A stretch of DNA of 64,000 nucleotides from Neurospora intermedia (taxonomy: Eukaryota; Ascomycota; Sordariomycetes; Sordariales; Sordariaceae): the NCBI GenBank assembly GCA_037102815.1, contig BTPP01000005.1, positions 3,038,001-3,102,000 of the forward strand. Reading direction: 5' to 3'. Below are positions 25,271 through 36,243 of this stretch, in pieces. The number at the start of each line of letters is the position of its first letter. Position 1 is the stretch's first letter. Made by a program: the position numbers and the translations under genes. The notes under the pieces are model-generated. The model was given only the letters and a program-made list of their open reading frames with translations. It had not been told where the DNA came from and searched no databases.

Positions 25271-26173
25271 ATAATAACCTTTTTGAAAGTATTAGGGGAA
25301 TTAGGCCTATTATTAAAGTATATAATGGAAACGAGGTTTAAAGTATAGTAGAGGTAAAGAATTTTATAAATAATACTAATTAAATTAATATAAAGACCGA
25401 AAGAAGAGGGGAGGAAACTATACCGGTTTTAAGGGGGATAATTACCGAAGAAATTATAAAGGGTATAAACGAAGAATATAGGTTCTAAAGGTATAATTGA
25501 AGGGATTACGGAGGATATAGAATTTAGGGATATAATAGGGGAGGAACCTTCCGTATTGGAAGTTAAATTAATAAGGTTAGAATAATAATAGCTAGAGGAA
25601 GCTATTTTAATAGAAATTATAATAGGGAAGAAGGAGGAGAAGGACTAGGAGGGGTACTATATAGGGGGATTATATAAATAAAGGAAGGAGCTTTTATACT
25701 AATATAAATAGGGGTAAAATTGTAGAGTAAAAGAATAAATAACGGGGCGGAAGTATTTACAAATGGGGGAAGGAAGTAAAAAAGTAGGGTAGTAAATAGA
25801 AAGATAAAATAAAAAAGTAGGGAGAAGGCGGAGGAAGGAGTAATAGGGAATAAGATAGAAAAGCGGCGAAGGAGGCGGCGTACCGGGTTTAGTCCTATTC
25901 CTATTATTCCTATTATTTTAATATTAAAATAATATAGCGGTAGGAGAAACGAAATTATATTCGCTATAGCGGTGGATAAGAACCGTTATAATTATAAGTA
26001 AAGTAGGAGCGGCGTAGTAAACTATAGCCGAAATAGAGTTAGAGGTTTTTATCCGGAGGCGCTTAACGTCTTACAGTTTTCCCCTCTAGAGAACTAAAGA
26101 AGGACCTTATACTAATAAGGCGCTATAGTTTATAGTACAAGGAATAAGACTATATATATAAATATAGTAGTTG

Positions 26174-27357
26174 CGTAGAAAGCACTTTATATAGGTTTTT
26201 AATAGAAGCTAGTAGTATTCTTTTAAGAGAGTGAAGATTATTCCTTCTCTACCCGGGTAGTTAAATACTATGGCTTTATATATTTTCTATATAATAATTG
26301 TACGGAGGGCGTTGAAACGCTATTTTTAATCGGTAATTGTAAATATTGCGGCTTCGGATACGGCTAGGGTCTTTAGGATTTAGAGGCGTCCCTTATAATA
26401 TAGTTAGCCCAATTTATTTATAGAGTAATTAATAATTTAGACTTTTAGTTAGAGTAATAGTACGAAGGTTTGAGTATTCTCTTTAACTACGTACAGGGCG
26501 GCTTAGTATATAGAATTGAAGTAGACGGTTTAATTTTAGAGTTGTTATAAATCTAGATCTTTAAATATATATATATTCTGCGCCGGGGAGACGGTAGAGG
26601 TAGAAATTCGGACGTATATTTATAAGGCTACCTTAGGAATAAATTATATATTCCTAGCCTTATAGTCCTTACTTAAGGGCCGGTTTTAATTTCTATAGGA
26701 TAATGTATTTAGGACTACGGCCTCCTTACCCGGGCGGTAAATAAGGTGGAAATTAAATTGCGATAGGTACTTTACTTAGTAAGCTTACTATTTAAAAAGG
26801 CCTTAGCGCTTTATAAAATACTCTAGGTTACAATAGTCGGTAAGGACTATAAAGGTTTTACAACTATATAATTCTACGGACTATTCTTTAAAGTAGGAGA
26901 TAATTATTAGTATTTCCTTATTATAGATAGGGTAATTACGTTCGACTATAGAGAATTTTCTAAAATAGAAGGCTATAGTACGCTGGATACCGTTATTTAC
27001 TTCTTATATTAGTATACCTCTAAGTGCATAACTACTATAATCTATTTTTAAAAAGGTCTTACGGTCGGGGTCGAATTCTATAAGGATGGGCGTACGTATA
27101 AATATATATTTAAAGATTTGGAAAACTATATTATATTCTTTAGTTTATTCGAATATAATTCCCTTATTTGTATGTTTAATTAGGGGTACAGCTACTTTAG
27201 AGAAGTAGGGGATAAATATATAATAATAGTTTATAAATCTAAGGAAGTTATAGACGCCCTTTCACAAAGTAGGAGCGAACTAATTACAAATTACTTTAAC
27301 TTTCTCGGGGCCGGCCTATACGCTTATACTTATATAAATAATAAAACTGAGATATTT
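26174..27357 (-). pseudogene. G1 RNase H and integrase zinc finger region
   Basis: On the minus strand: FDPDRKTFLKIDYSSYALRG (RNase H start, near 27,030-27,100), IQRTIAFYFRKFSIVERNYP, then IYNKEILIIISYFKE and TDYCNLEYFIKR, all standard gypsy RNase H blocks. Then FNFHLIYRPGKEAVVLNTL (near 26,720-26,770). Toward 26,180 the frame reads NYPGREGIIFTLLKEYY and LRNYYIYI, the H2C2 integrase zinc-finger region (HPGxxxTxxLLxRxYYWP). It connects upstream to the RT at 30,955 across LINE-C and downstream to 19,188 across LINE-A. Confidence 0.8.
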
Positions 27358-27365
27358 AACCTTTT

Positions 27366-30300
27366 ATATATATATATATAGTCTTATTCCCTATACTATA
27401 AACTATAGCGCCTTATTAGTATGAGGTCCTTCTCCAGTTCTCTAGAAGGGAAAACCGTCAGACGTTAAGCGCCTCCGAATGAAAACCTCCAGCTCTATCT
27501 CGGCCGTAGTTTACTACACCACTCCTACTTTACTTATAACTATAACGGTTTTTACTTACCGCTATAGCGAATATAATCTCGTCTCTTCTACTGCTATATC
27601 GTTCTAATACTAAAATAATAAGAATAATAGGAATAGGACTAGGCTTAGTACGCCGCCTCCTTCGCCGCTTCTCTATCTTATTCCTTACTACTCCTCCTTC
27701 CGCCTCCTCCCCGCTTCCTTATTTTATCTTTCTATTTATTACCCTACTTTTCTACTTCCTTCCTCCATTTATAAATACTTCCGCCCTATTATTTACTTTC
27801 CTACCCTATAATTCTACTCCTATTTATATTAGTATAAAGACCCCTTCCCTTATTTATATAATCCCTCCTTATAATACCCCTCCTAATCCTTCTCCTCCTT
27901 CTTCCCTATTGCAATTTCTATTAAAATAGTTTCCTCCGGCCGTTATTATCCTAACTTTATTAATTTAACTTCTAACGCAAAGGGTTCCTCCCCTATTATA
28001 TCCCTAAATTCTATATCCTCCGCAATCCCCTCAATTATACCTTTAGAACTTACATTCCTCGCTCGTACCCTTTATAATTTCCTTAATAATTATCTTCCTT
28101 AAAATTAATATAATTTCTTCCTTTCCTTCTTCGGTCCTTATATTAATTTAATTAATATTATCCGTAAAATTCCTTACTTTTACTATATTCTAAATCTTAC
28201 CTCCGTTACGCATTTTAATAATAGGTTTAATTCCCCTAATACTTTTAAAAAGGTCGTCGCTAATAGGATTTACTTTATCTCGTCTATTAGTAAATCTTTT
28301 ATTCTCTATTCGTTTTTTTCGTTATTTAATTCCTACGCTCCTAACTAGCGGTACCTAGAACGCTACCTACGACTATACTTCTAGTAAATATATACTAAAC
28401 ATTTCCGCCAATCTTTACAATATTTATAATACTATTTAAATAATAACTATTATTATAATATTAAATAGTTAAAATAAATTTAATTGCAACCTAAATATTT
28501 TAATTCGTATTATTAATAATTTTATTAATTATATATATATTTATTTAGAATAGAATAATCTTCCTACCGACTATAAATATTTTCTTCGTACTTTAAATTA
28601 TAATATTACTAAATATTAATAGAAAGGTTATTACAAATTAGTTATAAAGGATATTTATTATAATTATATCCCTTCCTTACTTAACGGTAATACTATAAAC
28701 CTAATTCGGATTACGTCCAATTCTAATAGTAGTACTATTACTCCTACGCATATTATATCCGGCAATAACAATTATACTATTCCTACTTATATAATTTCCA
28801 ATTCTAATAGTAATAATAATTCTATTCCCAATAGCTTTATAATTATTAATATTCCCGGCCGCGCCCTTATAAATAATAATTAAATTTAGTAGCGCTATAA
28901 AATTACTATAAATTAGGCTTATATAATAGAATTATTCGAATAATTTTTTAAATATAATTAAGCGTTTATTAGATAGTACTTTTCGGTTCTTATTATAACT
29001 ATAATTTAAATAATTCCCATAGTTAATATAAATATCTCTTCTTCGGTCCCGTCCTATTATTCTAATATTATTAATATTCTATTTTCCTTTTAGGAATATT
29101 TTATAATTTCCTTATATTACTCCTCCTCTAATTCGATTATTAAATAGTATTTTTTTAACCTCCTTAACTTTAACGCCTATAATAAAATCCTTTCGGCTTT
29201 AATTCTATTATTTAAGTATTCTTAAAATTCTTCCTTTATTAATAATTAAGCTTTTAAATTTAATTAGAAGATAATATCCGTATTAAAGTAATTTAGGATA
29301 ATATAAGCGAATATCTTTTTTTCGAATTTATAAATATAAATAGGAGTTAGAACGTTTAATACTTTCCTCCGGTAAAGGAAGGCCCGGAAGCTAATAATTT
29401 CTATTCTAATTTAAATAAGGAGGGAATTCTTCGCTTTAATTAATAGGTACAGCTCTTCTTTATTTTCTTTTAGTTATTAGCATTTTCCTTTCTTCTTCTT
29501 TATACTAATTATATATCGTTAGATAGCCTCTCCGCTAAATTTAGGAGTAAGGTTAATAATAGTAAATTTATACTATTACTCTAATTTTATTACTACCGCC
29601 GTTAAATAGTAATTATAGTACAATACCTATTCCTAATTTATTATATCCTCTAATTATTCTTCTCTATTAGCGGCTATTAATTCTAGAACTTACAATAGTA
29701 GTAACGGCTAAATCCCTAATTCCGAGGGGGGGCTAATTATTATTATTAATAATTTCTCCGTTAGTACCTATATTTCAATTTACTAAACCTTAATTATACT
29801 ACTCTTTAATTTATTAGTAAATAGCCGACTTCTAATTTATTATATTTAAATATAATTAGAGATTTAAATTATAATCCCCCGGACGAACCGGGTTTAGTCC
29901 GTCCGGGCGAACCTTTCTTCAAAGGCCCGGACCCTTTTATTAAAATAGAAGTCGAATAGTAAATAAAAGGTTTCCGTTTTTAAATTTCGTACTAACGTAA
30001 TTTTATACGCTTTAATAATAACTTTCAAATATTTAGTCTAATATTTTACTAATCTAATTACTATCCCCCGAAGTTTATTGTAAATTTCAATTGGTTAGTA
30101 GAATATTAAGGCCCCGTATATAATAATACTATAAATATATTTAATATATATTTCCCTTACCCGAATAAAGGAGTAACTTTATATTTTTACTACTAATCTC
30201 GTAAATATATTCGTTTATATTATTATTTCCTTTTTTATTACTTTTACGTAAGCTCTATAATTAAATTTACAATTTAATTAGACCGCTAAGAATTATATTA

Positions 30301-30946
30301 GTTTTATTAATTGAAATACTACTTCCCTAAATTAGAGAGTTTCTATCCTTAGTACCCTTATCCGTATAAAGTATATTAATTCCATTTTAATTACTTCGAA
30401 CTCTATACCCTTCGCCCTTACTTATTCTAAATATATTTCCTATATTATTTATAATATTCAATAATTTTCTTCGGTAGTACGGGCTACCGCTATAATATTA
30501 ATATTATTAGCGAAGTTAATTATAATTATATTCGGAATTATTATTAACTTCTAATATAATAGGGTAATAAAGAGAATAAATAAAATAAAGGAGAGGGGGG
30601 AACTTTATAGTATTCTAATAGTAATTATATAGGAGTAGGAGGTTTCGTCGTTAAAGAAGAGAGAACTTCTTCTTCTAGCGATAAAGTTTGCTATTTACCG
30701 AATAATTTACGTTAGGAGTTGTATTTTCTATAGGGTATATAGAAGCTACCTATAGTTAATTCTATCGAACGCTCCTTTTAAATTTAGGAGTATAAAGGAC
30801 GTTACAGCCCCGAGCTTCTAGGCTGTGTATACTATATCGGTGACTACCCGGACTATAAATTCTATCGAACGGCCTGCCCGGTTGCCCATCTAGCCCTCTA
30901 GCAAGAGGTTGAACTCTTCGGCTACCTGCGTGAGCCTCTTAGTAAC
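27366..30946 (-). mobile_element. LINE-C: 5'-truncated Tad1-like LINE in G1
   Basis: The 3' tail (GGAATAAGACTATATATA on the minus strand) is at the low-coordinate end, and the body matches LINE-A from the RT to the 3' UTR. The element is truncated at its 5' end within the RT. A short duplication AACCTTTT flanks it at 27,358-27,365 and 30,947-30,954. It faces LINE-A tail to tail, with 1.2 kb of G1 between them. Confidence 0.8.
27560..30946 (-). pseudogene. LINE-C ORF2, RT onward
   Basis: The minus strand from 30,946 reads KRLTQVAEEFNLLLEG, GRSIEFIVRVVTDIVYTA, FILLNLKGAFDRINYR (the catalytic Asp of GAFDR survives), SSPLSFILFILFI and INFANNINIIAVART (FADD region, D to N). This is RT motifs 2 to 5 in order. 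The frame then follows LINE-A to its C-terminus with Gln and Trp stops. The endonuclease and ORF1 are missing. Confidence 0.78.
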
Positions 30947-30954
30947 AACCTTTT

Positions 30955-32217
30955 TTATATAGAATTCGTATTTATCGGGGTTGAAATACAACCTACACTC
31001 CTTAAATCTTTTTAGAACTATTACCACCTTCTTTTTATAGTCTTTTTTAGATCTAGAGGAGTAAATAAATATATTATTTATATAAGTAGAATAGAAGTTA
31101 TTTAAGTAATTATAGAGGATAGAATTAATATACCTCTAGAACGAAGCTAGGGTTTTAAAGAGATCGAAGGGGACTATTATCTATTTAAAAAGTCTATAGC
31201 GTATTCTAAAAGTAATTTTACTCTCCTCTCTTATAGTTATATATATTTTATAGAACGCTACTATAATATCGACCTTCGTATATTAGTACGCTCATTTTAA
31301 AATTTTGAACGTTTTGTAAATAAGGGGGAGAAGGTAGTAATCTATACGGGTAATAGCGTTTAAAGTTCTATAATCATAGTAAAAGTAAAGTCCGCCTCCT
31401 AATTTATAAACGAATAGTACCGGGGCTCCAGCCTCTAAACTATTCGCCCGAATATATCCTTTATTAAAGAAGTCTTTAAGCGTTTTCTTTAATATTAATA
31501 ACTCTTCTCTAAATATATTATATAGGGGGCTAAAAGGGAGGGGAAGGTCCTACTTATCTAGGCCCTTCTTAAAGGGGATTTTATAATCAATATTAGGTTT
31601 GTAGGGATTAAATTTATTAGTTTCTTTTTTTATTTATAAAGGGAGGAAGTAGTAGAATTACTTAGGGATTTTCTCTTAGAATTACGCTTCTATATAGACC
31701 TTCTTCGGGGTAAGGGCCTTCTTTACGTTTTTAAAGCTAATAATAAAAATATAATTTTCGGCTATAGCTCGGCTATACTCTTTACGTACGTAATTAATAG
31801 TGCTTATAAACGTAATAGTTATTATATATATAGTAGATTTTACTTCCTTAATGAATGGGGTTTCTTTTTTCTCCTTGCTTTTAACGTAGGGAATCTAATT
31901 GCCCGTTACTCCTATATAGAGGCGCTTCTCGTAGGGGATTGAGTAGGCTCTATAGGTAGCGAGCTATAGTTTGCTTAAAATTAGGGGATATTTGAGTTTA
32001 GGGATAATATAAGCTATTATTAGCTTAGTATAGCCGTTAACCTCTATAACGAATTAAGCGAAATTCTTAATAGCCGTGCTTTCTATAGCTATAGACGTAC
32101 CCTTTACTTAGCGTATAGGGATGGGAATTATAGGGATTTTAAAATTATAAACGACCTTTTTATTAATTGTAGTATAATATTAGTAACCCTCGTCTATAAG
32201 GATGTAGAACAAATTAT
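30955..32217 (-). pseudogene. G1 protease and reverse transcriptase
   Basis: From 32,217 downward: a protease-like stretch with NGYTKLIIAYIIPKLKYPLI (near 31,960-32,030). The RT then reads LKDFFNKGYIRANS, EAGAPVLFVYKLGGGLYFY, YRTLNAITRIDYYLLPLI, KVDIIVAFYKI, FRIRYRLFK and NNIFIYSSRS near 31,060 (YVDDILVYS with D to N). It stops at the LINE-C insertion, where YEFYIKKVV ends, and resumes at 27,357. These are unambiguous Ty3/gypsy RT blocks. Confidence 0.82.
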
Positions 32218-32642
32218 TGAAACGCCCATTCCTTTACAGATTCGGTGTCGGGCCCAAAAATCGTAGCAGAAATCCACACCAGAGGTCGTAGTGCCATAGG
32301 CCCACTTCGAAGCGAGGAAGGAGCGGCGGTTCTGTCTATAGTGGTCTAAATACTATTAATTGCGGAGCCCTCTGTCCCAAAGAGGAAATTTGGACATCGA
32401 GCTGAACTCGAGGCCCGTGCTTTTAGTTGCAAAAAGCTACTTTTTCCTTTGCAATTGAAATTGCTCCTCGACCGTCGCGTGCATTAAAGCTTATAGGGTA
32501 CCAAAATGACGAGAAAAATAAGGTGGTCATTTTGATACCAGTCACATTATAGTGCACGCTCTAATTATTGAGTAAAAGGCAAAAGAAGATAAAAAGAAGA
32601 ATTTTGATGATAATAGCGCCTTTAACCCTGGAATTTCAGGGA

Positions 32643-32662
32643 GGGTTAGGGTTAGGGTTGAG
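32643..32662 (+). repeat. Interstitial telomere-like repeat 1
   Basis: GGGTTAGGGTTAGGGTT follows TTAACCCT and a 12-bp spacer, so the flanks can pair. The same arrangement recurs at 33,468-33,506 in the second unit. Confidence 0.75.
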
Positions 32663-32715
32663 GATTGGAAATTTGGAAAAAGAATGGGAAAAAAAAATTT
32701 CAAAATTTTGCATTT

Positions 32716-32718
<3 letters not shown>

Positions 32719-32755
<37 letters not shown>
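32719..32755. repeat. Poly-T tract, 37 bp
   Basis: It closes the first repeat unit. The same position in the second unit has 36 Ts (33,571-33,606). On the minus strand these would be poly-A. Confidence 0.95.
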
Positions 32756-32761
<6 letters not shown>

Positions 32762-32821
32762 GTTAATAATATAAGTAAAGAAAAGGAATCCCTTTTCAAT
32801 AATCTGAGTTAGTCACTCAAT

Positions 32822-32895
32822 AAGCTTAGTGGCTTAATGGTTATTATATTACTCAAATGTTAGAGAGGTAGTTAGTTCAATCCAGTTTAAAGTTT
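32822..32895 (+). repeat. tRNA-like (SINE-type) segment 1
   Basis: AGTGGCTTAATGGTTA resembles a Pol III A box, and AGTTAGTTCAATCCAG, about 45 bp downstream, resembles a B box. A second, diverged copy is at 33,700-33,772 (GTAGCTTAATGGTTA, then TACTCGTTCAGTTC). No cloverleaf could be completed, so this is a tRNA-related repeat rather than a tRNA gene. Confidence 0.45.
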
Positions 32896-33326
32896 AGTTT
32901 TTATTATTGAAACGCCCTTGCTTTCAGAGCTTGCCCGGCCGTTGTCGTGGGCCCGAAAGGTGACATGGAAGATCCACACCAAAGGTCGTAGTCTATAGGC
33001 CCACTCCAACGCCGCAAGCGAGGAAGGCGCGGCGTATCTGTCTATAATAGGCCAGAATGTAGAAAATTACCCGTCTTGGCAGTCCTAAATAGAAAAACTT
33101 GGCGCCAAGCAAGACACGGTTTAAATAGCAGCTCCAAAAAGCCACTTTTTCCTTTGCAGTTGGAATTGCTCCACGACCGTCAGATGCATCAGGATGCACC
33201 TGGTGTCAGATTGAAGAGAAAAAAAAGGCGGTCATTTTGGTACCGGTCGCATTGTGCTGCATGCCCTGGTTGTTGAGAAAAATGCAAAAGAAGTTGAAAA
33301 TAAGGATTTTGGTAGTGAATGCAAAT

Positions 33327-33456
33327 GACCAAGTCCGAAAAATTACCAAGTCCGAAAAATGACCAAGTCCGAAAAATGACTAAGTCCGAAAAATGACCAA
33401 GTCCGAAAAATGACCAAGTCCGAAAAATGACCAAGTCCTAAAAATAACCAAGTCCC
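33327..33456. repeat. 17-bp tandem repeat, about 7.6 units
   Basis: The unit is GACCAAGTCCGAAAAAT with single changes (GACTAAG, TACCAAG, TCCTAAAA). It is present only in the second of the two homologous units and accounts for much of its extra length. Confidence 0.95.
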
Positions 33457-33567
33457 AGGCTAGAGCTTTAACCCTAAGAATTTGGAGAGGGGGTTAGGGT
33501 TAGGGTTAGAAGTTGAAAATCGTAAAAGTGAAAAAAATGAAAAAAAAAAATTCAAAATTTTGGCTTT

Positions 33568-33570
<3 letters not shown>

Positions 33571-33607
<37 letters not shown>

Positions 33608-33640
33608 AAGGGGTGGGTGAAAAGGGGGGGGGGGGGGGGG
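33571..33640. repeat. Poly-T then poly-G tracts
   Basis: 36 Ts (33,571-33,606), then after a short purine spacer 17 Gs (33,624-33,640). These homopolymers create spurious poly-Lys and poly-Phe frames in several readings. Confidence 0.95.
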
Positions 33641-33699
33641 TGTGGGGTAGCGAAGTTAGTAATATAGGATAGGTAATTCAACTACTTATTCAAGAAACT

Positions 33700-33772
33700 A
33701 ATAGAGCTTGTAGCTTAATGGTTATTATTAGTATTCTCTTTTTTAAAGGTTACTCGTTCAGTTCAGCTTTGA
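33700..33772 (+). repeat. tRNA-like (SINE-type) segment 2
   Basis: Diverged copy of 32,822-32,895: GTAGCTTAATGGTTATTATTAG, then GGTTACTCGTTCAGTTCAGC, followed by a T/C tract. It sits in the same place relative to its unit's poly-T. Confidence 0.4.
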
Positions 33773-34085
33773 GTTTTTTTTTTCTTTTTTTTTTTTACTA
33801 GGTAATTTCTAAGGGCGTCTCTCTGTCTCCCCTGGACTTTGGCTCCGCCCAGGTGAACTGTATTTTTTTGAAAAACAAAAAAATATATATTTAATAATAA
33901 AAATCTAAAATTTATATCAATTAAAAAATATATAGAAAATTTAAATAAAACTTTAAAAATTCAAAATAAAGATTATTAATATATTTCTTTAATTAAAAAT
34001 TATTATAAAGATTCTTTTTTTTTTATTTAGTAAAGTAATATCAACTTTCTAATACTAATAAAAATGATCTTTATAGCAGAAGAAA

Positions 34086-34249
34086 TTAGGGTTAGGGTTA
34101 GTTTGGGTTAGGGTTAGTTAGGGTTAGGGTTAGCTCCCGGGGTGCAGGGGGCCGGCGGGAGGCCCCCGCTTGTAAATGGATTATTTATATAAGAAGTAGT
34201 TAGGGTTAGGGTTAGTAGCGGGGGTGCAGGGGGCCGGCGAGGCCCCCGT
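34086..34249 (+). repeat. TTAGGG arrays each followed by a GC hairpin
   Basis: Interrupted TTAGGG repeats (34,086-34,133) are followed by GGGGTGCAGGGGGCCGGCG and the hairpin arm GGCCCCCG (to about 34,169). A second, shorter array (34,200-34,216) is followed by almost the same GGGGGTGCAGGGGGCCGGCG and GGCCCCCG (to 34,248). GGGGGCC and GGCCCCC form a 7-bp stem in both. The surrounding 200 bp on either side are almost pure AT. Confidence 0.8.
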
Positions 34250-34404
34250 AATAATTATATAATTAAATAATAATTAAATATTATATATATTATTAAATAT
34301 ATCTAGAAATATAATGTAAGTATTAAATTTATAATATTAACCTTAAAGACTTTTAATTACTTAGATACTTTAACATTTATTATATTAGGATAATAGGCGT
34401 TTCA

Positions 34405-35990
34405 TTGTCTTCGTTGGCTATATCCGGCTCCGGCCAAGGAACGACTACCTATTTTAATTATTAATAATAAATAGAATTAAAGTAGGTTTAATTTCTAATT
34501 TATTTTCTAGTTTAAAGTCTTCCATTTTATTATTTAATATTTCTAAGGACTCTAGCGCCCGACTATATATTCGAATTATTCTTTTCCCTAGTCTTCCGCT
34601 GTAGATTTATACTATTCTTCTTCTTTTAATATAAGGGGGGCCGTAATAATCGTAATTGTATTAATACTAACCTTATTCTCAGGGTTTATAGTTACTAAGT
34701 ATAGGTAGTGCGCGGTATAATAGTCGGAAGCGCCGTACTTTATATATAGGTTATTCTCTCTACGCTTCTAACGTTCTTCGTCGGAGACCTATTTAGCGTA
34801 GTATGTAGTATTATTACTTTTACTTCTTCGGCCGCCGCTGTATTCGCGAGTAGGGCTGGCCGCCGTTTTATTTATAAATATATTATAATTACTATTAGCG
34901 TTTTTTATACCCGGCTTAGTGTGGACGAATTGGAATTATTCGTAGGAGGGGGTTGGTTCTATATAGTTATAAGCTGGGTTTTGGAGGGTTTGGAGGAGAA
35001 CCGGCTGGGGGTATAATTAGAATTTTAGTTCTTCCTTCTACCCTAGCGTCTACTATTCTATTATTTTAATAGTTTAAAAGCTTCTATATGTTTGTAGTGT
35101 GTAGTATTAATTTGGAATACTTCAATATATTTGTTATAATTGTTTGGGAGTGTAACTATAAAAATTGTATTTATAAATTTAATATCAAGGGTATTATTTA
35201 AAATACCCAATTTAGAGTCGTTATTCTATATTACGCTTTTAATTTTAAAGAATTCGTCTTTCCAATCTATAAGGAAGGACGAGAAGGGTTAGCCGTTGTA
35301 TTGTTTTATAGCGTACAATTTAGTTAGAGCCGTATTGCGGAGGTGGTATACGTTAAAGAAACGATTGATCTACGCTAGTAGGAATTTTAGGTCTATATTG
35401 CTATTAATTATATATATAATTTAGAACCCCTCTAACTTCTTCTTTTTATTATCGGGCAGGGTACCTAAAATCTCTAAGTAGCGTTTTTATTTATACGGAG
35501 ACTTGCTTTATTATTAGTATTATACGTTTTAATTAGTAGTATATAGTAGAATGAGAAGATTAATTATTAGCCGTCCTACGTAGGGAGAGTTAAGGGTTTC
35601 CGGTTGTAGGTATATTTATTATTATTACTATTATTATTATTACTAGTAGTATTAATTATAGTTGTAGAAAAGTAAAGGTTCGGTTCTAACGTTGGGGAGC
35701 GGTTCGAGGTGGGGTTTATAGCTATAGAGCGGAGGATTCTTATAAAATCTAAATTATTAAGATTAAAGGTATTAATAATGGCCGTAATAAGGTTAGTAAT
35801 ACTCTTCTTAAGGTTGGGCTTAGGGGTAATACTAATAATATTTATAGAGCCCGAGGGGGTATCCTAGAAAGAGGAGGTAGATGCTATATCTTCGTCGGTA
35901 TTTGCGGGTATACTAAATTCTACTATTCTAATAATTAATATCTAATATTACCGCGCTCGTAATTGTAAGCTCTATCTAAATAAAAGGAGA
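34405..35990 (-). pseudogene. G1 gag
   Basis: The minus-strand reading between the 5' LTR and the composite insertion contains, near 34,700-34,770, SDEERxKRRENNLYIKYGAS (x marks a stop) and then DYYTAHYLYLV. With Cys for three of the Tyr residues and His for one, this is the zinc knuckle C-x2-C-x4-H-x4-C, and each change is a single G-to-A or C-to-T. Position directly after the 5' LTR and before protease supports gag. It continues to VNPENK-type sequence and an acidic tail ending near 34,405 (ANEDNET). Confidence 0.72.
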
Positions 35991-36000
35991 TAGAACCTAA

Positions 36001-36238
36001 TGTAAGGGGGATAGTAGAGTATATATAGATACTATACCTAAGTAATTAATAAGGTTCTATAAAGAGGAAAGGGGGAAAGGTCTGTAAGTGGAGTTTGCGG
36101 CGGCGGCCTTTTGAAGGGGGCTGTAGGTATGTAACTAGCGCTATAGCGGAGCGGCGCTGCTGTAAGCCACGGGCTGAGCCACGGCGGTAGTCGGGCTGCA
36201 GAGCCCGATATGACCTCTGGGGCGGCAGCCCCGTGACA
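36001..36238 (-). repeat. G1 5' LTR (less mutated copy)
   Basis: 238 bp, TGTCACGGGGCTGCCG at its start on the minus strand. It keeps GC-rich motifs (GCGGCGCTGC, CACGGCGG) that are eroded in the 3' LTR. TSD GAGGT follows at 36,239-36,243. Confidence 0.9.
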
Positions 36239-36243
36239 GAGGT

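Larger units (their letters stand above)
19206..26156 (+). mobile_element. LINE-A: full-length Tad1-like non-LTR retrotransposon in G1 integrase
   Basis: Two-ORF LINE with a 3' UTR and a TA-rich tail (GGAATAAGACTATATATA). A 17-bp target duplication, TATAAATATAGTA(A/G)TTG, lies at 19,189-19,205 and 26,157-26,173, with one transition difference. It interrupts G1 integrase just after the zinc-finger domain. It is co-linear over its whole length with LINE-B (50,899-57,851), whose first shared bases are AAAAACTGCTTTGAAACC. LINE-A is younger than G1. The first 200 bp (about 19,215-19,420) are strikingly less RIPed than the rest. Confidence 0.82.
32218..34404. mobile_element. Composite insertion with telomere-like repeats and tRNA-like units
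   Basis: This 2.2-kb insert lies between G1 gag and protease and is not RIPed like its host. It holds two direct copies of one unit (about 32,214-32,757 and 32,905-33,606). Each begins TTATTGAAACGCCC, has GATCCACACC or AATCCACACC and GGTCGTAG, a GGGTTAGGGTTAGGGTT block and AAAATTT(C/G)AAAATTTTG, and ends in about 36 Ts. Each unit is followed by a tRNA-like segment. The outermost TGAAACGCC (32,218) and GGCGTTTCA (34,396-34,404) form an inverted pair, which could be a short TIR. The element class is not recognised. Confidence 0.5.
7376..36238 (-). mobile_element. G1: Ty3/gypsy chromovirus-type LTR retrotransposon with nested insertions
   Basis: Two 238-bp LTRs (7376-7613 and 36,001-36,238) are flanked by the perfect target duplication GAGGT at 7371-7375 and 36,239-36,243. 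On the minus strand the LTR begins TGTCACGGGG and ends CTTACA. A polypurine tract, GGGGAGGAGGGGGTTAA, abuts the 3' LTR (7614-7630), which fixes the orientation. Subtracting G2, LINE-A, LINE-C and the 32.2-34.4 kb composite leaves about 7.8 kb. The order is gag, protease, RT, RNase H, integrase, chromodomain, as in chromoviruses. All coding parts are RIP-destroyed. Confidence 0.85.

Noticed and set aside
33327-33456. CRISPR array
   Set aside because: The 17-bp units are head to tail with no spacers, and the sequence is eukaryotic.
32542-33681. Open frames with poly-Lys or poly-Phe runs and an FRTWSFFGLG repeat protein
   Set aside because: They translate homopolymers and the 17-bp tandem repeat, with no start context or conservation.
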